Shown: positions 44,636-53,159 of the stretch, in pieces
How positions within the stretch are numbered: the stretch's first letter is position 1
Layout: each line of letters opens with the position of its first letter
Origin: an uncultured Ruminococcus sp.
GTDB taxonomy: Bacteria; Bacillota; Clostridia; Oscillospirales; Ruminococcaceae
Direction: 5' to 3'
Assembly (NCBI GenBank): GCA_934463425.1
Contig: CAKSJP010000001.1
Span: 73,262 to 137,261 of the forward strand
Length of the DNA: 64,000 nucleotides
The notes under the pieces: generated by a model
The model's database searches: none
Seen by the model: the letters and a program-made list of their open reading frames with translations, nothing else
Told to the model about the DNA's origin: nothing
Position numbers and translations under genes: made by a program

Positions 44636-45661
44636 TTATAGAAGCGGCAGAACCTGTGGGAGAATGGGGTTCATATGCATGTCTGTCAGCCCGAAGTTCA
44701 TATTTTTATAGCACCATGCCGCTCTGCCAATATGATATTTATCAAAAACAGAAGTGATGGTCTGATACCAACGCAGGGTGCTTTCTGTGTCGGCAATATT
44801 GATGACACCATATTCACCGCAATACAGCGGAACGTCATACTTTTCAGCCATTGCAATTGCATCGGCAAAATTTGCCTCAAAGAATGAAGCTTCAATGTCT
44901 TCAATGCCGCTATGCAGAAAAGCTGTCATATATTCTTTATTGAAAGCTGCGGAATATCGACGATATTCATTTAAGTCATTCGGATAGGAAATACGAAAAT
45001 CACGGGGCATTCCCTTGACCCACCTTGCAGCTTGATGCGTGAACACAAGCGGTTCATAGCAATGGAAATTGTAAACGATGTGCGTATCTGCCGGCGGATT
45101 TAAAAGCGGAACGCCATCCGCACCGTTGTGGTGGATACCGCCCACTAAAATATAGATGTTCGGCGCAATAGAGCGGATCGCATCAATCGCCATCGCTGCG
45201 ATCTTGTTCCAGTCATCAGCAACCTCGTCATCAACTACTTCGTTGAGCAGTTCAAACGCGACGATATCGTCATCCTTGCCGAAGCGTTTGGCAAATTCTT
45301 GCCACAGTGAGATAAAACGCGCCTGTAATGCCAGATCGCTGAAAAATGCATTGGCATTGCGCTGCTGATCGAAAGAGTATCCTACTGTTTTATGAAGATC
45401 CAGGATCATATGCAGCTGATATTTTCTGCACCATTCAATACAGCGGGCGATCCACTGAAAACCGCTTTCTTTTAAGATGCCGCCTTCTGATTCCACCAGT
45501 TCATAATCTACAGGGATCCGGACATGATCCAACCCCCAACGCGAAACGGCTGCGAAATCCGTTTCTGTTATAAATGTCCGATAATGCTGCTCGGTGTATT
45601 CCTGCTGCGAAAACCAGCCGCCAAAATTAATACCATGCTGAAAGCCTTCCCAAATTCGCAT
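44636..45661 (-). CDS. Glycoside hydrolase family 5, intracellular
   Basis: A 341-residue TIM barrel of the cellulase family. RIWEGFQHGINFGGW at the N-terminus, LDHVRIPVDYEL, MILDLHKT, FELLNEV with the acid/base Glu141, YNFHCYEPL, and LYCGEYGV with the nucleophile Glu283 give the full GH5 pattern. There is no signal peptide, carbohydrate module or dockerin, so it probably acts in the cytosol on imported oligosaccharides rather than on extracellular polymer. The specificity (beta-glucan or mannan) is not clear. GGAGGG precedes the ATG. The gene is divergent from an AraC regulator, with a shared 512-bp control region. Confidence 0.9.
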   Translation of the reverse strand: MRIWEGFQHGINFGGWFSQQEYTEQHYRTFITETDFAAVSRWGLDHVRIPVDYELVESEGGILKESGFQWIARCIEWCRKYQLHMILDLHKTVGYSFDQQRNANAFFSDLALQARFISLWQEFAKRFGKDDDIVAFELLNEVVDDEVADDWNKIAAMAIDAIRSIAPNIYILVGGIHHNGADGVPLLNPPADTHIVYNFHCYEPLVFTHQAARWVKGMPRDFRISYPNDLNEYRRYSAAFNKEYMTAFLHSGIEDIEASFFEANFADAIAMAEKYDVPLYCGEYGVINIADTESTLRWYQTITSVFDKYHIGRAAWCYKNMNFGLTDMHMNPILPQVLPLL

Positions 45662-45708
45662 GATGATGCCCTCCTGTCAATTGAAAATAGCAGTGGCTTT
45701 TTGTTTGT

Positions 45709-45723
45709 GTTCCAAAATGGAAC
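45709..45723. repeat. Palindrome upstream of the GH5 start
   Basis: GTTCCAAAATGGAAC is a near-perfect dyad 48-62 bases upstream of the GH5 start. Two related TTCCA half-sites lie at 45745-45760, so this may be an operator. Confidence 0.5.
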
Positions 45724-45815
45724 GATGAGAGATAGCACTGAAACATTCCAAATTATTCCAGTTTTCTTATCTCCAAAAATATCTGCATTTTCATTTTACG
45801 AGAAACCTCAAAAAA

Positions 45816-45821
45816 ATGATA
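45816..45821 (-). promoter_or_regulatory. Possible -10 of the GH5 promoter
   Basis: Minus-strand extended TGGTATCAT lies about 155 bases upstream of the GH5 start. No good -35 is present, as expected for an activator-dependent promoter, but this is inference. Confidence 0.35.
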
Positions 45822-45844
45822 CCAAAAAACTTGCTTTTTTGGTA
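45820..45844. repeat. Perfect 10-bp inverted repeat between divergent promoters
   Basis: TACCAAAAAA (45820-45829) and TTTTTTGGTA (45835-45844) flank CTTGC. The repeat overlaps the plus-strand -35 and touches the minus-strand -10, so a protein bound here would affect both genes. Confidence 0.6.
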
Positions 45845-45859
45845 GAAATGTGATATAAT
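45831..45859 (+). promoter_or_regulatory. Promoter reading toward the AraC gene
   Basis: TTGCTT (45831-45836), a 17-base spacer and TATAAT (45854-45859). The start of transcription would be near 45866, giving a leader of about 300 bases. Confidence 0.65.
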
Positions 45860-45968
45860 AATTTTATAGGAAATGGGGCATCAGATATGTAAATAGCGGC
45901 TTTTTTTTCCTTGTAATGACTATAAATTTTTGAAGTGCGCAGAAGAAAAAAGAACGGTAATACAACAG

Positions 45969-46090
45969 AAAAACGCATTTTTGTATTTTAAAAAGGTGCA
46001 TAGAACCAGTGTTAAAAATCTGATATGGCTATGCGTTTTTACGATGTTCACATTCGACAAAATTTAGAATTTATACATATTTAAAAACGC
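45969..46090 (+). promoter_or_regulatory. Leader with mutually exclusive pairings upstream of the AraC gene
   Basis: The central segment 46029-46041 can pair in three ways: with AAAAACGCAT at 45969-45978 (10 bp), with GCATAG at 45998-46003 giving a hairpin followed by TTTTT (terminator-like), or with TAAAAACGC at 46082-46090 (9 bp). Such competing structures are typical of attenuators, but no known riboswitch core was recognised. Confidence 0.4.
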
Positions 46091-46173
46091 TTCTTAGAGC
46101 AATGTCATATGTGGCGGTCAGATATGTTTTAGGATGATACTGCTTTAAAGATAATGAACAAGGGGAAAATGGT

Positions 46174-46929
46174 ATGACAATTGAATTAGAATGGCAAAAA
46201 ATGGAACAGGAACAACAAGAAGAGGTTCGTCAGCATGATCCGCCTGAAGTAGAGTTTGCTTTCTATAATCAGGTGCAGCAAGGAGATGTTGCAGCGGTCA
46301 AGGAAAATCTGGACACCCGGCAATACCGAAAGATTGCCATGCAGATGATGCTTTCACAAGATCAAGTGCAAAATTTCCGTTATCACTGCATTATCTGTGT
46401 GTCTATGGTTACGCGGTTTTGCATCGAAGGCGGCATGCCGGGAGAACAGGCATATCGCATAAGCGATTTCTATATTCGTAAAATCGATACAGCAACAACT
46501 GTTGACGAGATCGAAAAGCTGCATGACGCAGCATGCATGGATTTTGTCAAGCGCATGCAGCAGCGCAAAAACGGGCAGGTCTGTTCCAAGCCCATCACCC
46601 TGTGTCTGAATTACATCTATGCCCACATGCATGAAAAAATCTCTACAGCTGATCTGGCAGAAGAAGTGCATTTGCATCCCAGCTATCTGTCCCGGTTGTT
46701 TCGGGAACAGATGGGATGTACGCTGCATGAGTATATTTTGGAACAGAAGATCCAGACGGCAAAGCGCATGCTGCAATTTTCAGATCGTAGTTATGCAGAA
46801 ATAGCGAATCTGCTGGCATTTTCTTCCCAGAGTCATTTTATTCAGGTGTTTTCTAAAAAAGTTGGTGTTACACCGAAGCAGTTCCGGGAGTCCGGCTATC
46901 GTTCCACACTGATGGGCAGAGAAAAATAG
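46174..46929 (+). CDS. AraC family transcriptional regulator
   Basis: The 251 residues have an all-helical N-terminal domain (about 20-135; EFAFYNQVQQGDVAAV ... ITRFCIEGG-like segment VSMVTRFCIEGGMPGEQAY) and a C-terminal AraC-type double helix-turn-helix (about 150-245; ISTADLAEEVHLHPSYLSRLFREQ and YAEIANLLAFSSQSHFIQVFSKKVGVTPKQFRE). There is no cupin sugar-binding domain, so the inducer is not clear. Location opposite the GH5 gene suggests it controls that gene, which is inference. AAGGGG precedes the ATG. Confidence 0.9.
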   Translation: MTIELEWQKMEQEQQEEVRQHDPPEVEFAFYNQVQQGDVAAVKENLDTRQYRKIAMQMMLSQDQVQNFRYHCIICVSMVTRFCIEGGMPGEQAYRISDFYIRKIDTATTVDEIEKLHDAACMDFVKRMQQRKNGQVCSKPITLCLNYIYAHMHEKISTADLAEEVHLHPSYLSRLFREQMGCTLHEYILEQKIQTAKRMLQFSDRSYAEIANLLAFSSQSHFIQVFSKKVGVTPKQFRESGYRSTLMGREK

Positions 46930-46965
46930 AGCGCATCTGCATACCACTGCTGCAAAATGCGCTCT
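46928..46965. terminator. Weak hairpin between araC-type gene and pheA
   Basis: AGAGCGCAT and ATGCGCTCT form a perfect 9-bp stem with a 20-base loop between convergent genes. The T-run is poor, so termination efficiency is uncertain. Confidence 0.5.
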
Positions 46966-46988
46966 TATGAATTGGAAAAAGATCAGGA

Positions 46989-48107
46989 TTATGCCATGAC
47001 AACTGCGTTGCCCAAAAGCTTGAACTCCCGGCAGCTCTTGCAAAGATCATTCAGGAATGCAGCAATGCTGCGGTCACGGAGATTTCCTTTAAAGTCAATG
47101 TGGAAAACAACATCAAAGCTGCCGTCTTGAATCGGGCGGCTTTCGATTTTTGTCATGTCCAAACCGTACAAGAAAAATTTATTCAGAATGCGGCTCAGGC
47201 TGCCCGGTTCGTTAGGGATGGACAGCATCACAGAAATCACTGTGGCATCTTCCGCTACCTGCATATCCTTCGTAATGCAAATGAACTGTGTGAAGTTTGG
47301 CACAACATTGGAGATGCGGGACGCCAGAATTTCCAGGTGATTGTGTTTTGCGCATTCTTCTGAACAAATCGCAGCAATAGAACGATTCCCGGATTCTGCC
47401 ACCATTTTTGCGGCAGTGGCAGTGTTGCTGTATTCCTTGGGATGCAGATGCCGCCCATCCAGAAAGTCGCTGCACTGTGACAGCGCCTGCGGGTGGGAGT
47501 ATACATCCGAAATGTTTTCCAGTTTTCCACCGGGCAGTGCTGCCAGACAATGCATGACTTCTACCCGGTTCATTGCGGTGATGAAAAAGCTGTACTTTCT
47601 CATGAGGTCAACGGTTTGTGTGACTGTGCCGGAGGTGCTGTTGTAAATAGGCAGAACGCCATATTCCAATTCGCCGGATTCCACGGCTTCAAAAACCTGC
47701 TCAAAAGTAGGGTAGAAGCGAATGCAGCGCCCAGGGAAAAAGGCTTGCGCAGCGGTTTCGGAATTTGCGCCGACAGTACCCTGGCAGCCGATTTTTACAG
47801 CAGCTTGCATTCGGGGTTTCCTGATCTCCGGTGCAGTTTCTGAAGCAACCAGCATTTTTTGCTGTAACTGTGAGCTGATGCTCATCATGTTGGCAAACAT
47901 GGTACGGGATGCTAATCCCAAACCGTCTTTGGCATTGTGTTCAACGCGGTCCAGAATCTGCTGTTCTCTGCCGGCCTGAAAAACCGGCATATTGTGTGCC
48001 TTTTTGTATCGTGCGACATCCTGACACAAAAGCATGCGTGCCTCAAATAAGTCCTGGATCTGCTGGTCCAGGCTATCGATCTTATTGCGAATTTCACTCA
48101 GTTCCAT
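46989..48107 (-). CDS. pheA: Bifunctional chorismate mutase / prephenate dehydratase
   Basis: Converts chorismate via prephenate to phenylpyruvate, the phenylalanine branch. The 372 residues have an AroQ-type chorismate mutase at 1-90 (IRNKIDSLDQQIQDLFEARM), the prephenate dehydratase at about 105-285 (GTVGANSETAAQAFFPG, GVLPIYNSTSGTV with the substrate-binding Asn-Ser-Thr), and an ACT domain at about 290-370 (SIPNEPGSLSRILNKFFLYGLDMTKIESRP) for feedback control by phenylalanine. GVLPIYNS replaces the common GVVPIENS. The ATG follows AAAGGAAC. It is a single gene, divergent from ruvC. Confidence 0.94.
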   Translation of the reverse strand: MELSEIRNKIDSLDQQIQDLFEARMLLCQDVARYKKAHNMPVFQAGREQQILDRVEHNAKDGLGLASRTMFANMMSISSQLQQKMLVASETAPEIRKPRMQAAVKIGCQGTVGANSETAAQAFFPGRCIRFYPTFEQVFEAVESGELEYGVLPIYNSTSGTVTQTVDLMRKYSFFITAMNRVEVMHCLAALPGGKLENISDVYSHPQALSQCSDFLDGRHLHPKEYSNTATAAKMVAESGNRSIAAICSEECAKHNHLEILASRISNVVPNFTQFICITKDMQVAEDATVISVMLSIPNEPGSLSRILNKFFLYGLDMTKIESRPIQDGSFDVVFHIDFKGNLRDRSIAAFLNDLCKSCREFKLLGNAVVMA

Positions 48108-48212
48108 GTGGTGTTCCTTTCTGTAAGAAGCGTATTTCTGCTTTTATAGGGGAAAATGGTTTTCCCGGCTTTGCAAAAGTGCTTGAAATTGCAGAAAACT
48201 GCGCTATCTTCT

Positions 48213-48241
48213 ATTATACATAATTATTTTTCAAAAATCAA
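48213..48241 (-). promoter_or_regulatory. pheA promoter
   Basis: Minus-strand TTGATT (complement of 48236-48241), a 17-base spacer and TATAAT (complement of 48213-48218), with a leader of about 100 bases. I saw no T-box or leader peptide in it. Confidence 0.7.
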
Positions 48242-48261
48242 GATATTTTTTTGAATAGCTA

Positions 48262-48291
48262 TTGAAAACAGCAGTGGTTTTGTGATATAAT
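48262..48291 (+). promoter_or_regulatory. ruvCAB promoter
   Basis: TTGAAA (48262-48267), an 18-base spacer and TATAAT (48286-48291). Its -35 lies 20 bases from the pheA -35, so the promoters are back to back. Confidence 0.7.
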
Positions 48292-48358
48292 GAAATGTAC
48301 GCGCATAGAGAACGAATGATGTTGCTGTGCAAAACTGCAAAAAAGGAGGGCGACGAAA

Positions 48359-48874
48359 ATGCGGATCCTGGGAATCGATCCGGGATATGCCATTGTCGGA
48401 TTCGGCATCGTGTCTTATCACGGCGTTGATTTTACACCGTTGGAATACGGTGCGATCACTACAGAAGCAGGAACACGTTTTGCCGGTCGTCTGCGGGCGA
48501 TCTACGATGATCTGGATTATCTGCTGAAACGCTTTCAGCCGGATTGCATTGCCATTGAACGGCTGTACTTTACCTCCAATCAAAAAACGGTGATCGATGT
48601 AGCGCAGGCACGCGGCGTGATCGTCCTCTGCGCAGAACAGCACCAGATCCCGTTGTATGAATATACGCCTTTGCAGGTCAAACAGGCAGTGGTGGGCTAT
48701 GGAAAAGCAGAAAAGCGCCAGGTTATGGATATGACGCGGCGCATTCTGAAATTGGCACAGATCCCGAAACCAGATGATGCTGCAGATGCCCTTGCTCTTG
48801 CGATTTGCCATGGACACTGCGCGACCGGCGTACAATTACAAAAAAGAGTCATCAAAGCAGGAGATACCATATGA
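48359..48874 (+). CDS. ruvC: Holliday junction endonuclease RuvC
   Basis: Cuts Holliday junctions after RuvAB branch migration. The 171 residues show MRILGIDPGYAIVGFGIV with the first catalytic Asp, IERLYFTSNQKTVIDVAQARGV with the catalytic Glu, YTPLQVKQAVVGYGKA, and DDAADALALAICH with the last two Asp residues. AAAGGAGGGCG precedes the ATG. It overlaps ruvA by four bases. Confidence 0.96.
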   Translation: MRILGIDPGYAIVGFGIVSYHGVDFTPLEYGAITTEAGTRFAGRLRAIYDDLDYLLKRFQPDCIAIERLYFTSNQKTVIDVAQARGVIVLCAEQHQIPLYEYTPLQVKQAVVGYGKAEKRQVMDMTRRILKLAQIPKPDDAADALALAICHGHCATGVQLQKRVIKAGDTI

Positions 48875-49488
48875 TATATAGTGTACACGGAAAGTTGATT
48901 GCGAAAGATCCGGGGCTGGCTGTAGTGGAATGCGGTGGTGTGGGATATGCCTGCCGCACTACATTTCATACGCTTGGACAGCTGGGCAGTGTGGGAGAAA
49001 CGGTTTTTCTCTATACAGTTATGAATGTTCGGGAGGATGCTGTGGAGCTTTTTGGCTTTTCTGCGCAGCAGGAGCTGCAGTGTTTTCAGCTGCTTACTTC
49101 TGTTTCCGGTGTAGGTCCCAAAGCTGCACTGGCGATCCTGTCCGACCTGACACCAGATCAATTTCTGTTGACAGTGGCATCCGGAGACAGCAAGTCACTG
49201 ACCCGCACCAAGGGTATTGGTGCAAAATCTGCACAGCGTATTGTGATGGAGTTAAAAGATAAAATTTCCGGAGACGCTGCAGGACTGTTTGCAGGCTCCG
49301 GTGCAGAAGAAATTGCTGCCGCATCGCAGTCTGGCGGCAGCGTAGGAGAAGCGATCGAAGCGCTTGTGACACTAGGCTATACCCAAAGCGAAGTAGCACC
49401 CATTGTTGCCAAGCTGGATGCGACTCTGTCGGCTTCTGATCTGATTCGGCTGACCTTGCAGGAATTTGGCAAGCAGCGCAATTTCTGA
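48871..49488 (+). CDS. ruvA: Holliday junction DNA helicase subunit RuvA
   Basis: Binds the junction as a tetramer and loads RuvB. The start MIYSVHGKLIAKDPG at 48871 follows AGGAG and overlaps the ruvC stop; the longer frame lies in ruvC. The 205 residues have an OB fold at 1-62, a pair of HhH motifs (LLTSVSGVGPKAALAIL, LTRTKGIGAKSAQRIVMELK) and a C-terminal UBA-like domain (IEALVTLGYTQSEV) that touches RuvB. Confidence 0.95.
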   Translation: MIYSVHGKLIAKDPGLAVVECGGVGYACRTTFHTLGQLGSVGETVFLYTVMNVREDAVELFGFSAQQELQCFQLLTSVSGVGPKAALAILSDLTPDQFLLTVASGDSKSLTRTKGIGAKSAQRIVMELKDKISGDAAGLFAGSGAEEIAAASQSGGSVGEAIEALVTLGYTQSEVAPIVAKLDATLSASDLIRLTLQEFGKQRNF

Positions 49489-49509
49489 GAAAGCGGGTGA
49501 ACCAAAAGA

Positions 49510-50574
49510 ATGATCGAAACCAGTGATATGCAGTTTGAAGAACGCGTGGTGACACCTCGCGAAGTGGAGGAAGACCACGAAGCCGAAGTCTCTTTGCGTC
49601 CGCAAACGCTGGTAGAATATATTGGACAGGATAAGGTTAAGGAAAATCTGGCAGTGTATATCGAAGCGGCAAAGCGCCGCGGCGACCCGCTGGATCATGT
49701 TTTGCTCTATGGCCCTCCTGGCTTGGGAAAGACGACGCTGTCCTCGATTATTGCTCACGAGATGGGCGTAAACCTCAGGGTGACAACTGGCCCGGCAATT
49801 GAAAAAGCAGGGGATCTGGCAGCGATTCTAACCAATCTGCAGCCAAATGATGTCCTGTTTATCGATGAGATCCACCGGCTGAATCGTCAGGTCGAAGAGA
49901 TCCTTTACCCGGCGCTGGAGGATCATGCCATTGATATTATCATGGGAAAAGGCCCATCTGCGCGTTCGCTGCGTGTGGATCTGAACCCATTTACATTGGT
50001 GGGCGCAACAACCAGAGCCGGACAGCTGTCCAGTCCGCTTCGTGATCGTTTCGGCGTGATCCTGCGTCTGGAACTGTATACCACAGAACAGCTGACGGAT
50101 ATCGTCCGCAGAAGCGCCATGCTTCTGAAAATTCCCTGTTCCATAGATGGTGCAATGGAAATCGCGAGCCGTGCCAGAGGAACACCTCGTATTGCAAACC
50201 GACTGCTCAAGCGTGTGCGCGATTTTGCTGATGTGATGGGAAATGGCGAGATCACACAGGATATCGCACATATGGCACTGGATCGTCTGGAAATCGACGA
50301 ACTGGGGCTGGACAGCAACGACCGCCGCATGTTAGAGATGATCATCAAAGGCTACAGCGGCGGGCCGGTGGGATTGGAAACCCTGGCATCTGCACTTGGT
50401 GAAGAAACTGTGACATTGGAAGATGTCTGTGAGCCGTATTTGATGCAGCTTGGTTTCTTGGCAAGAACGCCCAGAGGACGATGTGCAACGGCGCTGGCAT
50501 ATCAGCACTTAGGCTATCAGCAGCCAGATGTAAACGGCGGCATGGACGGACAAATGACATTTACTGCGGAATGA
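49510..50574 (+). CDS. ruvB: Holliday junction branch-migration ATPase RuvB
   Basis: Hexameric AAA+ motor of branch migration. The 354 residues have an N-terminal extension of about 25 residues, [19 protein letters not shown], Walker [10 protein letters not shown] (about 69-77), Walker [30 protein letters not shown], sensor 2 [18 protein letters not shown] and a winged helix at the C-terminus ([23 protein letters not shown]). The ribosome binding site (GCGGGTGA) is poor and 13 bases away. It completes the ruvCAB operon. Confidence 0.96.
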   Translation: MIETSDMQFEERVVTPREVEEDHEAEVSLRPQTLVEYIGQDKVKENLAVYIEAAKRRGDPLDHVLLYGPPGLGKTTLSSIIAHEMGVNLRVTTGPAIEKAGDLAAILTNLQPNDVLFIDEIHRLNRQVEEILYPALEDHAIDIIMGKGPSARSLRVDLNPFTLVGATTRAGQLSSPLRDRFGVILRLELYTTEQLTDIVRRSAMLLKIPCSIDGAMEIASRARGTPRIANRLLKRVRDFADVMGNGEITQDIAHMALDRLEIDELGLDSNDRRMLEMIIKGYSGGPVGLETLASALGEETVTLEDVCEPYLMQLGFLARTPRGRCATALAYQHLGYQQPDVNGGMDGQMTFTAE

Positions 50575-50643
50575 CGCAGAGAGTATAGAGCATCCCGCAG
50601 ATCTGCGGCGTTTGATGCTGACATATGGAAAGGAAATAGAACA

Positions 50644-51996
50644 ATGGGTAGATTATTTGGGACTGACGGCGCAAGAGGCGTCGCCATTACAGAACTGACA
50701 TGTGAAATGGCAATGCAGATCGGCAGAGCAGCTGCGCTTGTGCTGACCAAAGAAACAAAACACCGCGCAAAAATCTTTATCGGTAAGGATACCCGAATTT
50801 CTTCCGATATTCTGGAAGCTGCGCTCTGCGCCGGAATTTGTTCTGTCGGTGCCGAAGCGGTACAGCTTGGTGTTGTGCCGACACCGGCTGTGGCATATTT
50901 GGTGCGGACGCACGGTGCAGATGCAGGTGTAATGATCTCTGCCTCTCACAACAGCGTGGAATTTAACGGCATCAAATTATTTGCTGCTACCGGTTATAAA
51001 CTGCCGGATGCCATTGAAGAAGAAATTGAAGCATTGATCCTGGATCATCCGGAGCAGATCACATTGCAGTCCGGTACAGCTGTAGGGGAGATCTCCCGCT
51101 ATGATGCAGCAAAGGAAGACTACATTTCCTACCTGGCGGGATGCATCGGAACAGATTGTACCGGTATGCGTGTGGCATTGGACTGCGCAAACGGCAGCTC
51201 TTCTGTAACAGCAGAAGCATTGTTTACACGACTGGGTGCAAAGGTACATATGCTCAGCGCCTCTCCTGACGGCACAAATATCAATAAGAACTGCGGTTCT
51301 ACCCACATGGAAAATCTGAAGGAATACGTCAAGACCCATGACTGTGATCTGGGTCTGGCATTTGACGGTGACGCAGACCGCTGCCTGGCAGTAGATGAAG
51401 CCGGAAATCTGATCGACGGCGACAAGATTATTGCTATTTGCGCACAGGCACTCCAGCAGGAGGGAAAGCTGAAGCATAATACTGCAGTTGTCACGATCAT
51501 GAGCAATCTGGGCTTCTTCCATTTTGCCAAGGCAAATCAAATTGCCACCAAGGCAACTAAAGTAGGCGACCGCTATGTTTTGGAAGAGATGCTTTCCGGT
51601 GGTTATAACATCGGCGGTGAGCAGAGCGGCCATATCATTTTCCTGGATGAGGCAACCACCGGTGACGGTGAGCTTTCCGGCATCAAACTGATGGAGATTC
51701 TGAAAAAATCCGGTAAGAAAATGAGCCAGCTGGCGGGTGTTATGGAAACGTTCCCGCAGGTGCTGTATAATGTTACGATTCAGCCCCAGAAAAAAGGCCA
51801 TTGGCAGGAAGATGCTGCGATTGCGGCAGCTATTGAAACCCATACGGCACTTTTGGGAGACAACGGTCGTATTTTAGTACGGGAAAGCGGTACTGAGCCG
51901 TTGATCCGTGTCATGGTGGAAGGAAAGGATGCTGCGCAGATCGAAAATGCTGCGCAGGCAATTACAGAACAGGTAAAGATTTTTGCCGCATCATAA
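50644..51996 (+). CDS. glmM: Phosphoglucosamine mutase
   Basis: Converts glucosamine-6-phosphate to glucosamine-1-phosphate for peptidoglycan precursors. The 450 residues show MGRLFGTDGARGVA, the phosphoserine loop MISASHNSVEFNGIKLF near 100 (Ser in place of the common Pro after Asn), the metal-binding DGDADRCLAVDE near 240, the sugar loop GGEQSGHIIF, and the C-terminal phosphate site RESGTEPLIRVMVEG. GGAAAGGAAATAG precedes the ATG. It follows ruvB by 69 bases. Confidence 0.96.
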   Translation: MGRLFGTDGARGVAITELTCEMAMQIGRAAALVLTKETKHRAKIFIGKDTRISSDILEAALCAGICSVGAEAVQLGVVPTPAVAYLVRTHGADAGVMISASHNSVEFNGIKLFAATGYKLPDAIEEEIEALILDHPEQITLQSGTAVGEISRYDAAKEDYISYLAGCIGTDCTGMRVALDCANGSSSVTAEALFTRLGAKVHMLSASPDGTNINKNCGSTHMENLKEYVKTHDCDLGLAFDGDADRCLAVDEAGNLIDGDKIIAICAQALQQEGKLKHNTAVVTIMSNLGFFHFAKANQIATKATKVGDRYVLEEMLSGGYNIGGEQSGHIIFLDEATTGDGELSGIKLMEILKKSGKKMSQLAGVMETFPQVLYNVTIQPQKKGHWQEDAAIAAAIETHTALLGDNGRILVRESGTEPLIRVMVEGKDAAQIENAAQAITEQVKIFAAS

Positions 51997-52017
51997 GCAT
52001 AAAGGAGTAGCCCAAAA

Positions 52018-52887
52018 TTGAGAATTGCAAGTGGTTGGAAACAATATCGTATTTTAGACACTTCTCAGCTGGAAAAATTGGAAAGCTGGCATGATGTCAC
52101 ATTAGTTCGTCCTGATCCGCAGATCATCTGGAAAACCCCGAAAACGCATCCGGCATGGAAAAAGGCAGACGGGCATTACAGCCGTTCTTCGTCCGGCGGC
52201 GGCAACTGGGCATTTGCAAAAAAACTGCCGACCTCCTGGGAAATGGACTACGAACCCTTAGGGCTGACCTTTAAGATTCAGCCTACCGGATTTAAGCATA
52301 CCGGGCTGTTTCCGGAGCAGGCGGTGAACTGGGATTGGATGGCAGAACAGATTCGCAATGCAGGCCGTCCTGTTTCTGTGCTGAATCTGTTTTCGTATAC
52401 CGGCGGTGCAACTCTGGCGTGCGCTTCTGCCGGCGCGTCGGTATGTCATGTAGATGCTTCAAAAGGCATGGTGCAGTGGGCAAGAGAAAATGCCGCTCTG
52501 TCCGGTCTGACAGAAAAGCCCATTCGCTGGATCGTAGACGATTGTGAAAAGTTTGTGGCACGGGAAATTCGCCGCGGCAGAAAGTATGATGCTATTCTGA
52601 TGGATCCGCCCAGCTATGGCAGAGGTCCCGGCGGTGAGGTCTGGAAACTGGAAGAAAATATCTACGATCTGGTAGAGCTTTGCGCCGGTGTCTTGTCAGA
52701 AGATCCGCTGTTTTTCCTGCTGAACAGCTATACTACGGGGCTTTCTCCGGCAGTAATGGGATACCTGCTGGGCAGCGTTTTGAAACCGAAATTCGGCGGA
52801 AATGTGACTGCTGATGAAATCGGCTTGCCGGTAGAGCAGAGCGGCATGGTGTTGCCATGCGGTTCGACAGCCATCTGGACACGCTGA
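52018..52887 (+). CDS. SAM-dependent methyltransferase, RlmI/RlmK-like
   Basis: The TTG at 52018 is used as start because it lies ten bases after AAGGAG. The 289 residues begin with a small beta domain (WKQYRILDTSQLEKLESW) and hold a Rossmann SAM domain: FKHTGLFPEQAVNWDWM, VLNLFSYTGGATLACASAGA (motif I), HVDASKGMVQWARENAALSG and ILMDPPSYGRGPGGEVW, with the DPPSYG motif IV. This pattern matches the PF10672 group that includes rRNA m5C methyltransferase RlmI; the PUA domain is absent, so the exact target RNA is unknown. Confidence 0.88.
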   Translation: MRIASGWKQYRILDTSQLEKLESWHDVTLVRPDPQIIWKTPKTHPAWKKADGHYSRSSSGGGNWAFAKKLPTSWEMDYEPLGLTFKIQPTGFKHTGLFPEQAVNWDWMAEQIRNAGRPVSVLNLFSYTGGATLACASAGASVCHVDASKGMVQWARENAALSGLTEKPIRWIVDDCEKFVAREIRRGRKYDAILMDPPSYGRGPGGEVWKLEENIYDLVELCAGVLSEDPLFFLLNSYTTGLSPAVMGYLLGSVLKPKFGGNVTADEIGLPVEQSGMVLPCGSTAIWTR

Positions 52888-52888
52888 C

Positions 52889-53101
52889 ATGTTCCGAAAG
52901 CGGGGACTCGTCCTTCTGATCGGCTTGCTTTCCCTGGCGGCAGATGGTTTTGCCGCGTTGATACAGTATCTGGATCGGCGTTATGTCTACGGAGATCCGC
53001 CGAATGGCTTTTGGGAGCTCCTGTACTTTTTTGCACCGTTTGGGCTTTTTGCTGCCGGAGTAGTCATTGTAATTGTTGTTTTACTTTTTGTTATGAGGTA
53101 A
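52889..53101 (+). CDS. Small two-segment membrane protein
   Basis: A 70-residue frame that starts one base after the methyltransferase stop. It has two hydrophobic segments (about 5-24 and 45-69) joined by a polar, Tyr/Arg-rich loop, RRYVYGDPPNGFW. No family is recognised. There is no clear ribosome binding site, so translation would depend on coupling to the upstream gene. The hydrophobic pattern and fit between two genes favour a real gene, but it could be chance. Confidence 0.5.
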   Translation: MFRKRGLVLLIGLLSLAADGFAALIQYLDRRYVYGDPPNGFWELLYFFAPFGLFAAGVVIVIVVLLFVMR

Positions 53102-53159
53102 AAATAGCGCAGAGCGTTCGATATTGATGTGATTCGCTTTGAATAAATGGAGGGACACT

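Larger units (their letters stand above)
45662..46173. other. Long divergent control region between GH5 and AraC genes
   Basis: This 512-bp AT-rich region holds operator-like repeats, divergent promoters and a structured AraC leader, described in separate entries. I see no open reading frame with a ribosome binding site in it. Confidence 0.6.

Noticed and set aside
48108..48212. T-box or phenylalanine leader peptide before pheA
   Set aside because: No T-box AGGGTGGNACCGCG-like string, no Phe-rich short frame and no terminator in the 100-base leader.
50944..50990. GlmM active loop SASHNS instead of SASHNP as a sign of inactivity
   Set aside because: The phosphorylated Ser and all metal and sugar loops are kept; a Ser after Asn is, as far as I recall, common in related Clostridia.
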